Source of the DNA: Petrosia ficiformis
Lineage: Eukaryota > Porifera > Demospongiae > Haplosclerida > Petrosiidae
DNA length: 64,000 bases
Assembly: GCA_947044365.1 (NCBI GenBank)
Contig: OX345636.1
Coordinates: 60,577,537-60,641,536, forward strand
Direction of reading: 5' to 3'
The position numbers and the translations under genes were made by a program. Of the stretch, positions 10,704 to 24,228 are shown piece after piece (position 1 is the stretch's first letter; every line of letters begins with the position of its first letter). The notes below the pieces were generated by a model. That model was not told the origin of the DNA. It saw nothing but the letters and a program-made list of their open reading frames with translations, and did not search any database.

Positions 10704-13700
10704 GTGAGTGAAATCAAATGTGTTTTGACAGCATGTCAGCTTGCGGTCTCTAGGGGTGTTCCCAGTTAGGCGAGTTTGCCTACAAAAATATATTTTTAGC
10801 CCGTGCATCTTCTCCTATTTTACCTAAATGAGATTACACATTTGGAGTATTCAGAGTGCTCCTATAGTGCAATCATATAGTCCCGTAAACGCATGTACAG
10901 TTCTCAGTGTCTATCAGTTAAAGTAACAAAATTATTATTAAAATAGCTATAGTACAGTAATAATAACAATTAAATATTATTTAAAATAGAACAATATTCA
11001 ATAATTATAGATTACAGTAATTATTATAAAATATGGAATAAAGAAGATTTAACAATGTATTTAGTTACTATTCTAATTATAATAATTATACAATTATTAT
11101 TATAATTTTAAAGCTTTTGTTAATACTAATAGAATATTATTATAAATAGTTCCATGCTAATGCAACAAGAATTACGGTTATATATTATTGTATATATGAA
11201 ATAATAAATGAATTATTCAAAGTGTTTGTATCCAATTATTCAAAGTGCTGGTATCCAATTGTTCACACTTTGGTATCCGATTATGAGTTGGTATCCAATT
11301 ACCATATTCAAAGTGTTGTCACCCAATTATTCAAAGTGTTGGTAGTTTGGTATCCAATTATCGCTTTTGTAAAAGTATGAATAAATTTATCATAATACCT
11401 TGTGTATTAATTTTCTTGTACTTTGCCACACAAGGAAGAATGTTGTAATTTGCAAACCAGTGGCGTTTCTAAACTTCTGAAGCAAGCAGGATAATCAACG
11501 AGCAAATATGTTTTAAAATGATTCCGGCAAGTGGAAATTAAAAGCCATGGTCAAGTACATCGCGATTGTGAGACGAGACTTGATGTATCGCGAAAGGAAT
11601 ATAATTGTACGTATAGGTCATACACCGAGTTTCTAATGCGCAATCAATCAGATTGCACAATGTCATGATACATGTCACATGTAGATGATTTTTAACAGAC
11701 CCATTTGATGACATCACATTTAAAATATGGAACGGGATGCAACGATCGATAGATTTAGCATGGCATGGGCTATGATTCTTTGAAATCAAAACAGAAGTAG
11801 GCTATTATGCTTTTTCTACATAACCAAGACATATTTGTATTATTACCCACTAGATTTGGAAATAGCTAGCTAGCCTGTTTTATTGCATTTGTATCGTCAT
11901 ATGTGTAATTCTTTGAACAAAGTGATGTATATAGCATGCAATGAGACCCTTCTCGTAGTAGGGGTCTGGCTTGTGAGACTGGATTCAACTTTTTGCGCAT
12001 ACACTAATTAACTATTTAAATTTCTAGGCATGAGGAAAGTATGCTCCAATATTCACCAATTATTCTATTCTGCCATGCCCTTATTTTAGACTAATTATTT
12101 CCTAATTTTACATTAAGTATGGTTTTAATAGGCATGAGGAAATTAGCCTCAGCATAAATTTCGAATAACAGGTCTACATGAATATAGTGGATGCATATTC
12201 ATTGCCATTTGTGTATTCTTAGCCAAGGGGTTTGGTTTGATCTTGACATTAAATTAATACATGAGTATGCAAAATGGCCGAAGGTAGCTGGTAGCTGCAT
12301 ATGAACATTTCTTGAATAAATTCCATGGTGAGATTAATTTCCCAGATTTCTGCGGTCGTCGTGGATGGCTGAGGATGAGACTAGATGCTTTGGCGACACT
12401 CTTTAAGATGATGAAGAAAAGAGCTTTATTTTTGTCATCTTAATTTAAAAAAACCTGTACGAGGCCAGAAAACAGTTCTTTTTCAACTACCAAGTAGCGT
12501 TCCTCCCTTGGAAGTACATGTAACTTTTGGCTTATGTAGACAATTGGATGTTCTCCCCCATTATCATGAACTTATTTGACTCTATTTGAGGGATCTGTTT
12601 GTAGGATCGTTTGCTTGCTATGATTAGGACGTAGCTTTGGATTAATTTCCCACATGCTCTGCCAATGACTTGTCTCAAATAAAATGTTTCGTTTGTTCTA
12701 CTTCTTTGGGCTGGTAATGTCTATATAATTTGATCTAGCTAACTAATAGATGACGTAACTAACATGCTAAGCCTACCCTGAATTTTTTTAACATTTTTAG
12801 ACCATGTCACAACCACAACCACCTAAATTAAAATTATTACCCTTACATCCACATTTGTACAGAGAATAATTATGATGCAATATATATTTCCCGCCAAAAA
12901 AAATGGAGAAAAAGTAGCCGTTCTCATATGATTTGACTAGTGGTCAGGCACGGTAAGAAAAGAAAGCGCGCAGAAACATTTTTTTCTGCATAATTCACAA
13001 TTATGATGCATATAATTATGATGCGTTAACTTGGGTGGAGTCATAAATAATTATTGCTGAGTGGGCAAAGCGGGGAGACGAGAGCTGAGTGTAAGTAGTC
13101 ACTCACATATAATTATGATTATATTATATAACTACTGGCAATAAAGTTTTTTCAGAAAATGTTAGTCAGACACAGGCCTGACTATGGTTGTGCTGCACCA
13201 GTGTGCTCTTGGGACACCTACATCTATCATGACAATTAATAGTTAATTAGCTAAACATTTGGTAGCTATGTCCTTGCCTGCAAATGCAATTGTTGTATCA
13301 ATGCAGCATCATATCCACAGTACACTGATTCATGAAGTAGCTTGTTTTGCTCACAAAAAAAACTAATATGGTCTATATACGTAATTATATATATATGTAT
13401 TAATTATTATGTTTCCTAAAATCAACTGAAAGATCAAACTTTGCTACAGAATAGTTATTTGCTTTCATTGCTAAAGTGCAGTAGAAGAGAGCCAGGAGGT
13501 GTGAAAAGACAGCGTTAATTGTGTTGTGTGATGCAAGAGAGGACATGTTATGCTGATCAGAATGTGCTGTGTGTTATGTTCAATAACTTTCTTGGAGAAA
13601 CACATGTTCTGTAGTTCAAAGTTTGACCTTTCATGATCAGTTGCTTTTGAAGAATGAATATATATAAGGGTATTTAATACTAAAATGAACCATTCATTAC

Positions 13701-16700
13701 TCACATTTATAACTGCTTCCTATATTGTTCTTCCATGTACCCCACCTTTAATTTGTGAATAATTATTATTAGCTAATTGAATAAAATAGCAAATTGTATA
13801 AATTGACTTCTATACTATAGAATCGAAGCCTGAGGGAGGCTTATGAAAGAAAAGACTTGCCATCTGTGAAAGAAATCGTCCAGCATTTTTCAGATCCGAA
13901 ATATGCTCATGTAAGTGCAAGAAATAATGTTTTTTAGTCTGTGAAACTTTTGTGTCAGTGTTTGTTATTGAAATCTCAACACACTGAAGGTGATATTACT
14001 TGAAAACAGATTAATTCCATAGGAGTAGAACAAGGGAGACCAGAGGGTCCCATGCCGCCACCCAATATATTGACAGGGGAGCTAGCCCTACCAGTATTGT
14101 AGCTTTTATTAGGAAAATACTTAATGTCAACTCGGATGCAGAGCTATGGACATACCTTGTAATCGACCACAAGATGGTCTGTATGTAATTCTCAATGTAA
14201 TTCCCCACCCCATCCCACCTCCCATCATTTTCAAGTTCCTACTGCACTGATTACTCCAAATATCATACCAGTATTTTAGTAAAATTGATTGCCTAGCAGC
14301 TAGTGCTTCATGTAAGCACAACAAGTGCCATCAGGATGGGACCCTCACCTACATGGTGAAGTAATATTACACATGTGAAACAAACGATAATTAAAATACA
14401 CCAAAACATTATAATCATTATTTATGTTTCACTGCTCATTTGTGTGGGTCTGAGTCATATAATCATGACAAGTTAACTTCAGAACATTTAATTTATGCAT
14501 AGAAAGTAATAAAAGTCAAGTACAGAGAGTCTGTTATAAACTGAAGTACAAGCTGCTATCAACTGAGCTGAATTCAAAATCTATTTTTACAAAAAGCACA
14601 TGAAAAGCATGTGTATTTTATCTCTATAGTCTTACATTTTAGTCTGTGCTTTATCTCAAAAAAAGAAAGTAAGGTCCTCAAATAGTGTCTTCCATTTTAC
14701 CAAAAGAACTGTTAATAACATTTCCTACTTATTGAATATCAATTGACCAAGCTCCCTGAATTTACTAATTTTCTTAGCTATACATGTACATGTACATGTA
14801 TGTGATACAAGTATAATTATATATTAGGATCATGGAAAGTAACTGTCCATACAAAAGCATAAGGAAATGCTATATAGTATATACATGTATGTGCACAAAA
14901 CCTCTAGTCCCTTTGTGTTTGGGAATGATTTTCTTTTTGTGTTTGTCACACATAGATTAATTACTATCTATTTCATCAATTACTGAAGTGTTATTTAATG
15001 ACTTTGTGTTTCAGTACTAACATTTGTGTATTATACATGAGCTTTTATAAAACTAAAACATCGACTATTCTCACTTTCATTGGACTAGTATGCATGGAGC
15101 ATCATATCATACAGCTCATATTCTCTAGTTATAAACATACATGTAGAATATATGACTTTAGAGGCATTCAAATGTGATGTTGGACAAAAGAAAGTAATAT
15201 CCAACCACACTGAAATACAGTAACCAGTAATCACATACCTTTTGGGCTGACCCAACCCACTGATGTTATTTAATGACAATGAATATCATTATAAGTATAA
15301 ATGAGAAGGTATATAATATTAAAATTAACAATACCCATACTGTCATACCACATCCATTATTACTGACCCAATCCTCTAGTGTCATTTTATATACTTAGAT
15401 ATGCTAAAAATGTATACTGAGAAGAATTTAATATTTGAGAATAGAAAAGACATGCATGTACCGACACTTTAAAACCACATACATGAAACACACTCCTTTG
15501 GTTTTGTGTTCTATACTCAGACTGAGAATATAATTAAGATAAAATGACCTTACATTTCTTTGTGGATGTAAATATTATTAGTTTAGGTAAACTGTATAAT
15601 ATACTTATGTATCATGACCTATAACTACATGTACATGTATGTATGTATAATTATAAAGGGAGTACACAGCTTATACATTGTGACATATACATGTATCATA
15701 AACCACTTTTATGTATGTAGATGTCCTTATACCTCTTTAATTTTAAAATTCAACTTGTATTTATAAATGTCAATGAAATATTTGATGAATATCATGTAAC
15801 AAATTGTATAAAATCTCAACTGTATAACTAGTGAATTCTAAATGATACACCACCAAAGTCAGAGATTTCTAAGAGATTTAACATTACCTACCTGGCAAGT
15901 TTACAATCATTCACTTTTCTGCTTTTCTGACAGTAATGAAGCTTGATATCAACTTTTTATCCCTTCATTGTAAAACAGTTGATGTTAATATGTATATGTA
16001 TATCAGGATAAATATATATTATCGCACAGATACCGGGAAATATTACGAGTTGGATACAGCGTTGCCACGAGTCCGAAGGACGAGTGGCACGCTGTATCCA
16101 ACGAGTAATATTTCCCGGGTATCTGTGCGATAATATATTTATCAAATAATGCTTGTTTTTGCCTATTACTACTTAGCAATACTTTATTATTCACACTATC
16201 ATGATAAAGATGGTAATCTTGAAGCATTTCACAAGTTAAATCTCAAAACAGTAGCTATCTCGGGCAACCTCCAACCCGAAAAAAGACTTTCAGCACTGCA
16301 CATATATAAACTTCTCTACTTTCACATTTTATCATAAACATAACTTACCTCGTTCATAATTTTATCACAACTCATGTTTACTAACTTCACCATCGCCAAA
16401 ACTAAAGAAATTAGAGAGTAATCTCTTTCTACACAATTTTTACTTAGCAGCATGTGACATGCAATACAATAAAACTTCCGGTCAGGTGATGTTCCGTGCA
16501 ATAAAACTTCCGGTCATATGACTCTATAAAAATACTGGAAAATATTGTCATAGTGCGTGATTTGAATGTCTAATTGAAAATGTATGGATTCGTTGTTTCT
16601 ATGGTAAACATTGTTTGATAATGTAGTAATACTCCACTCTCTATACAGAATAACCGGATATATCACTACTGTCACATTAGTCACTGCTGTCACACTAGAC

Positions 16701-19700
16701 TTTCAATATACATGTAGTAATAGTAGTCACTGACACCACTATTGTTACTTCTGTGATAATAGTCACTACTGTCACACAAGTCACTACTGTCACTAGTCAC
16801 TATTGTCACAATAGTCACTATTGTCACAAGTCACTATTGTCACAATAGTTTACTACTGTCAGTATTATCTCAGCATTTTATTGTCAGTTATACGTTTTCA
16901 GAGTATTGTGATAATGAACATTATAATATATTAAGTTGTTACAACCCAAGAGAATTTTTGGAATTAACGTTTTTGCTCCAAGATGATAGATTTGTGTTCC
17001 TCTTTGTTGATTGCTTTTGAGGTGGATAGGGAAGGCTGCTCACTTTCCTATTTGTTCCTTAGTCACCAACCATGCTTATCACATTGCTGATACAACAATT
17101 GTAGGAACCCAAATGGTCAATGGCATAACAACAACTAAGACTAACTACAAGAATTCACCATAGATATAGGGATCATAAACAACCATTCAAAGGGTGACCT
17201 TATACACAATGTGTTGATGAATCTCATGAAGTACCTTTGCATGGTTCATTGTCATCCATTGAACATTGTATTATAAAAAGTATTGTTATTTTCATGTTTA
17301 TCCATGGTATTGATTATATCCCTGAAACAGTGAGCTCTATTTTCTCATTCATTATTGAACTGACTAAAACAATATCATCTGTTGGATTTCCTATTTATCA
17401 AAGAGCTAACACAATCATTAAAAGTGTGTTAGAAAGATTTTGTAAGCATTTCGTTATTTTGCAGAAACTCCAACAGAATTAGTTAGAGATCATTAATCTA
17501 ACCCTATTTACTGAACATGAACATTCATATACTATGTACACCTTTCCTTGTATTTCTTCAAATATGAACAATTTAAATGATTCCATGTTTACTGACACAG
17601 TCTAGCTACTTTGTATTCTTATCTTTAAAGCAGTGATTAGTATGATTAGTCAATAATGGCATTTGTAACTACTATCACTGTAGTCACAATTGTGACATTG
17701 AGAGTAAAAGGATGCAGTGCCATGTTGAATAATTATAATGATGTATATACTGTAGTACATGTATACAGTTGTACATGTGTATATAATATTAACAATGATA
17801 ATTCTATCGCAACAGTATAGTGAGTATTGTAACTACATTGTGTGTACATGTATCAGTACTATCACTACTGTGTTGTGACTATTATGATATGTCAGCAGTG
17901 ACTACTGCTACTATTTTGAGTAGTGACTACTGTAAGTATGTAGTGGTTGATACAAGGGTGATATCAATGATGATATATGGTTACTAATATCTAGTGACCA
18001 CATTACTGTGACATGGCATTGTTCCTTACGTTTATGAATATACATGTAGTGTCTAATGTGACAGTAGTGACTGTAGTGACAATAGTGATGGTTGTGATAG
18101 TAGTAATGAGTACTGTGACCAGTGACATTAGTGACTACTGTGACAGTATTGACTTGTGTGACAGTAGTCACTATTACATGTACACTTATGTTCCTATTTT
18201 GACTATAGTGACTATTGTGACAGTAGTGTCTACTGTGTGAGTATTCATAACTATGGTCACTACTGTGATAACAATGACTATTGTGACAGTAGTGACTACT
18301 ATGAAATTTGTGTCAGTAGGGTCTATAATGACAATAGTGATATTATTACTATCGTAATTTTGGGGACTATAGTGACTGTTGTGACAATAGTGACTAATGT
18401 GAAAATAGTCGCTAATATAGCAATAGTGATGTTAGTGACTGCTTTTACTATTGTTAGTGACTACTATGACCATAGTGACTATTGTGATTATTAATTGACA
18501 GAGCTCCCTGTATTTAATAATTTTCTTAACTATAAATGTAAATGTGTAAGTGATACAAGCGTAATTGTGTATAAGGAACATGGAAAGTAGGTGTTCAATG
18601 TACGTGTAAGATGAGTTCTCTGGCCATAGGAAAGCATGTTGAAATGCTACATGTATGTTAGTACATGTATATGTACATACACAAAACCTCTAGTCACTTC
18701 ATTTTTGGGAATAATTTCCTTTTGGCGTTTGTCACACATAGATTAATTACTGTTTTTTTTCTTTTTTCATCAATATTACTGAAGTGTTACATGTACACTG
18801 TACATGTACATGTATTTAATGAGTTCAGACTTGTTTTAGTACTAAAATGTTGTATTTTACACATCAGCTTTTATAAAACCAACATAATGAGCAGGGTTGG
18901 GGCTGATTACACAAGTGTGATTACGATTATGATTATGATGACCCAGAAAAGTTTCTGAATAATTATGATTACGATTACATACCAAAACTTCAGATTATGA
19001 TTATGATTATGATTACTGTAGCATGATTACACTATGATTATACTATACCACTGCATTCATTTTCACAAGTGAAGTGTGTTTGGTGATTGTCTTATTCAAA
19101 CCAATAATGTCAATTCTTTTCATAATTGCACCGTATAAACATCAGTTTTTCAAAAAGGGTGGATTAAGTTAAACATTAAGTACAACTACATGTACCTGTG
19201 TTTGCATGATTACATTTTATCGTTGGAATGATTACAGTACTGGTTTAATGAGATTATGATTATGATTATGAATACGCCAATTTCAAGTGATGTGATTATG
19301 ATTATGATATGGTAAAAAGTGTAGTCGATTACAATTGATTGCGATTATAATTGCAATCGGCCCCAACCCTGAATTAATGACTATTCTCACTTTCATTGAA
19401 CTTGCACACAAGCATAGGGTGTCTTATTATATAGGTCACATTCTCTGGTTATGAATATACATGTGTACATGTAGAGTATACACATGTACATGTACATGTA
19501 CATTGTATGACTTTAGTGGCATGTCAAATGTGATGTTAGACAAAAGAAAGTAACATCCTACCACGCCTAAATGTAGTAACCAGTAACACACACCATTTGG
19601 GCTGACCCAACCCCCTGATGCTATTTAATGACAATAGGTATACAGTTTATATTTCATACAATTTGTTACATGATATTCATCAAATATTTCATTGTCATTT

Positions 19701-22700
19701 ATAAAAAACAGGTTGAATTGGATAATAAAAGGTGTTTAATGACATGTATAGTACATGTACATACAGGAAAGATGTTTATTACAATAGATACAATATAGAA
19801 GCTGTACTAACTTTATAATATTATTGTTATAAGATTATGATACATAAGTATATTATACAGTTTACCTAAACCAATAATAGAGTGTAATTATAATGGTTAC
19901 ATGTACATGTATGTATACTGAATTGTGGTGTTGGACATGTATGTCCTTTCTTTAAGAGTGAATATAATTATAATGATATTCATTGTAACATCAAGTGTCA
20001 GTTGGGTCAGTCCAAAGGGGTGTGGTTACTGGTTACTCCATTTGGGTGTGGTTTTATGTTACTTTCTTTTATTCATCATCACATTTAACATGCCTCTAAA
20101 GTCATAAATGTATATTCATAACCAGAGAATGTGACCTACATGTATATAGTAAGATAAAATTAATAACACTTCAGTAATTGATGAAAAAGACAGCAATTGA
20201 TGTACAAGTATGTGTGACAAACACAAAAAGGAAATTGTTCCCCACAATAAAGGGACTAGAGTTTTTGTGTATGTACATGTACACGTACAGTGTATATAAC
20301 ATTTCCACATGCTTTTCTATGACCAGAGAATCCATCCCACATATACATTGGACATTTAATTTCCATTGTCCTTATATATAATTACACGTGTATTACATTC
20401 ATGTATAGTTAAGGAAATTATTAAATTCTGGGAGCTCTGTCAATTGATAATCATTAAATATAATAAGTAGGAAATGTTATTATAATTTCCAACACCACAA
20501 TATTTATATTATTACTGACTCAACCTCCTGATGTCATATACTTATATATGAATAGTAGTATATAGATAATAATGTACATGTATAGTGAGAAGAATTCAAT
20601 ATCTGTGAATATAAAGACATACATGTACCCACATGTTCAAACCATACTCACATACGTGAAACACACTCCATTGGTCTTGTGTTCTATACTCAGACTGTGA
20701 ATATAATGACCTTTAATTTCTTTGTGTATGTAAATATTTACCCAAGTCATTATATACATGTAACCATTATAATTACACTCTATTACTGGTTCATGTAAAC
20801 TGTATAATATACTTATGTATCATAATTTTATAACTATAATTATTATAAAGTGAGTACACAGCTTGTATATTACATGTATGTATATCTATTGCAATAAACA
20901 CCTTTTACATGTACATGTACATGTATTTCCTTAAACATCTTTCTATTTTCAAATTCAACTTGTTTTTATAAATGTGATGATGAATATCATGTAACAAATT
21001 GTATAAAATCTAAACTGTATACCTAGTCAATTCTAAATGATATAAATCAGAGATTTCTACGAGCTTTAACATTACCTACCTGACAAGTTTACAATCATTC
21101 ACTTTTCTGCTTTTCTGACAGTAATGAAGCTTGATATCAGCTTTTTATCCCTTCATTATGAAACAGTTGATGTTAATGTATACATGTATATCAGGATGAT
21201 GTATTAATACTCCACTCTCTATACAGAATAACCGGATCTTTTTGGCCATTACGTATTCTGATGATGAGGAAGTGGAATCACTGATTAATGATTCCAAAAC
21301 AGATATAAAATGGACTAACAAAGCTGATTTGTATGTAAGTGTCATCCTATACATTAATAGTTAAAATATCATGTTTTATGATATTTAATTATAATATTTG
21401 ATAGTTATAATGATTTAATAATTATTATTGAATATCCATTCTATTATGATGGTATATACTAGATATTATTATGAAATGTTATTTGTGGTAATATATGATT
21501 GTGGATGTACTGACAAGGAATATTTCATTATTATGAACATTGTCTTCATTATTTATGTAAATGTCTTATGAAGTTCCTTAACAATGTTTAATATTACTAT
21601 TTTCATTTCTCCCTTCCTATGATTGGTTCCATGATCAATGGGATAGACAGGAAGTTATTGTTTGGTGAGGGGGAGAGGGGCTTAAAAAAGGAAATAGGCA
21701 TACATAGTGTACTGTACTGCAATTTTTAGCTTATTAGTTATTCATGAGGGCATGCTTTTCACTACAAGCTGGTAAATTAATCCATGTACAATAATTATAA
21801 TCTATTGAATTACGACACAAACAAACCAAATCAACATTATAATTGATGTATGTTATTATAAGAATTCAGTGTTCATTTTAAATTAATTTATTAACCTCAT
21901 AGTCTACTGTTTCAACTACTTGTAATTGTTTAGGTCAAATATATGATGTAATCTAGTATTTATTCATACACACATTACCTTTATTGTCTCACTAACATAA
22001 ACACATACACTCACAGGGGTGGATACAGGATTTATTGTATGGTGGGGTTGATTCATAAAGGGCGTGGTAAATTAATTAACGAAAGAAAAAGGTCCTCTAA
22101 CATCGATTTCTGGAAGATGCGCCTCAAAATGTCTTCTACTGGAATTCTCTCCTGGTAATGCATAGCTATCACAGCCATGTCTGAAAAGTGTTCTTCTGTG
22201 AATGAGGATCGTGTGTAAGTCTTTCAAAGTTCAAATGTTTGGGGGGGTTGCAACCCCACAAACCTCCCCCCCCCCCCCCCCCCCCTAAATCCGCCCTTGA
22301 CTCATACAAACATGTATTTACAAACATACATACTCACACAAACATATTTCACACAAATATATACATACACATTGTCTATTCCTTTAATGATATAAAGTAC
22401 CAATATACAATGTATCCATAGAGGTGTTAGGATTGGGTTTAACAAAATTTCCTGTACACTGGCTACCTAAATTACATAAAAATCCTTACGGAAAGAGATT
22501 TATTGCTGCTTCACATAAGTGTACCACTAAGGCATTATCTAAACTTCTTACCACAATGTCTTACTACTATAACTACTCATTTTAAAGAATATTGCCATGG
22601 CATTTATAATAATATCGGTGTTAACTGTTTTTGGATAATTAATAATTCACAACAGGTCCTTGATAAACTTCACACAATTAATCACTTTTCTAATGCAAAA

Positions 22701-24184
22701 AAATTTGATAGCTTTGATTTTTCTACACTGTATACTAGTATTCCACATATCTCTTTAAAATTGGCACTTACGGCTCTCATACAGGAAGCATATAGAGTTA
22801 GAAATTGCATATACCTAGTTGTAAATACGTTTTGGTAAAGCATATTGGTCAGACATACATGTACCATCAAAATCTAGTTGTAGCAAAAATATTAAAGAGG
22901 ATAAACTGATAGAAATGCTGGAATTCCTGATAGATAACATTTACATTAAAGTAGGTAAAGAAATATTTAGGCAGCAAGTAGGAATTCCGATGGGTACTGA
23001 TTGTGCTCCTTTTTTAGCTAATTTATTTTTATTCTATTATGAATATAACTATATGAAAGATCTTATCAAAAGTAATATACACTTAGCTAAACAGTTTCCT
23101 TACACTACCAGATATATTGATGATCTTTTAACATTAAATAATAATAGATTTACAAAAGTTATTCCTAACATATATCCTCCTGAGTTAGAACTCAAAAGAA
23201 CTACTGAGAGTCCCACTATGCTATCCTATTTAAATATATTAATTACAATAGAAAATGAGAAATATCACACTACCATTTTTGATAAAAGAGACAATTTTGG
23301 TTTTAATATAGTGAACTTTCCACATTTATGCAGTAATATTCCCACTAAACCTGCTTATGAAGTGTATATTTCACAATTAATTAGAATTGGTAGGATATGT
23401 GATTCCTTTAAAGATTTTGCACACAGACACTATAAGTTAACTAGTCATTTAATACAACAAGGTTTCTGGTATACTAAGCTATGTTTTACATTTAAAAGGT
23501 TTACAAAATACATGCACCTATTTTTTCTAAATTTAAATGTAATGTACGCAAGCATATAGAGGAAGGTATTTACCTGCTGGTTAATGTAAGACTGAACAAC
23601 TAGAAATGTGACTATTAGACGTGCTGGACATTGACTAGTACTAACATGTGTATTAGTGCTTTTTCAAAATTATAATCAGTACTAATCAGTACTTCTTTTG
23701 TGTGTTGCATGGGTAGACAGTGATGGCCAGCTGCTTTTGTAAGAGCAGGTGCTTAGCTTAGTGTGCCTCACTGATCTCAAACCTTGCATATGTGACCAAC
23801 TTGGGTTTGCGGCAGCTCTATGCTTCTCTTCTTGGTTTGTGAGTCGCATTATGTTGTGTACTTGTTATTTAAGTGTACTATTTTTATTGTTATTATTGTT
23901 ATATGGACGCTGGATGAGTGGGGAGAGTTGGCTAGCCATCAAAGATCTTTAACCCACCATTCCCGGTTCTCAAGACTGGGCATTCAGTGTTCAATTTTAC
24001 CATATTTTTCTAAGCCATTGTGGCAGTTCCTCTTCTAAGCCATTGTGGCTGCTTATTTTCTAAGCCATTGTGGCTGCTTATTTTCTAAGCCATTGTGGCA
24101 GTTCCTTTTCTAAGCCATTGTGGCTGCTTATTTTCTAAGCCATTGTGGCTGCTTATTTTCTAAGCCATTGTGGCTGATTATTAT

Positions 24185-24228
<44 letters not shown>

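Larger units (their letters stand above)
14740..16640 (+). repeat. Intronic module, copy 1 (direct)
   Basis: Blocks such as GACTTTAGAGGCATTCAAATG, GGGCTGACCCAACCC and TGCTTTTCTGACAGTAATGAAG recur in order at 18,485-19,650 (first part) and 20,500-21,226 (second part). The end of this copy contains the exon 3 acceptor sequence and the first bases of that exon. It is interrupted by the hairpin-bearing insertion at 16,010-16,619. Confidence 0.75.
13911..21226 (+). other. Intron 2 (7,316 bp), built from duplicated modules
   Basis: Contains three direct or partial copies and one inverted copy of a ~1.3-kb module, a 137-nt hairpin within a ~0.6-kb insertion, two degenerate GTGAC satellites, a hAT-like MITE, and a decayed copy of the start of exon 3. 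Each is listed separately. No other exon was found. Confidence 0.6.

Noticed and set aside
12341..12412. Acceptor-like site followed by MAEDETRCFGDTL in a good start context
   Set aside because: The frame stops after 13 codons, there is no usable donor, and joining it to exons 1 or 2 would break the frame.
17237..17482. 81-codon plus-strand frame with hydrophobic start
   Set aside because: No domain, no splice support, and it lies between satellite arrays.
17911..18494. Three open frames on both strands through the GTGAC satellite
   Set aside because: Composition (Val, Thr, Asp, Tyr, Ser repeats) is dictated by the repeat words.
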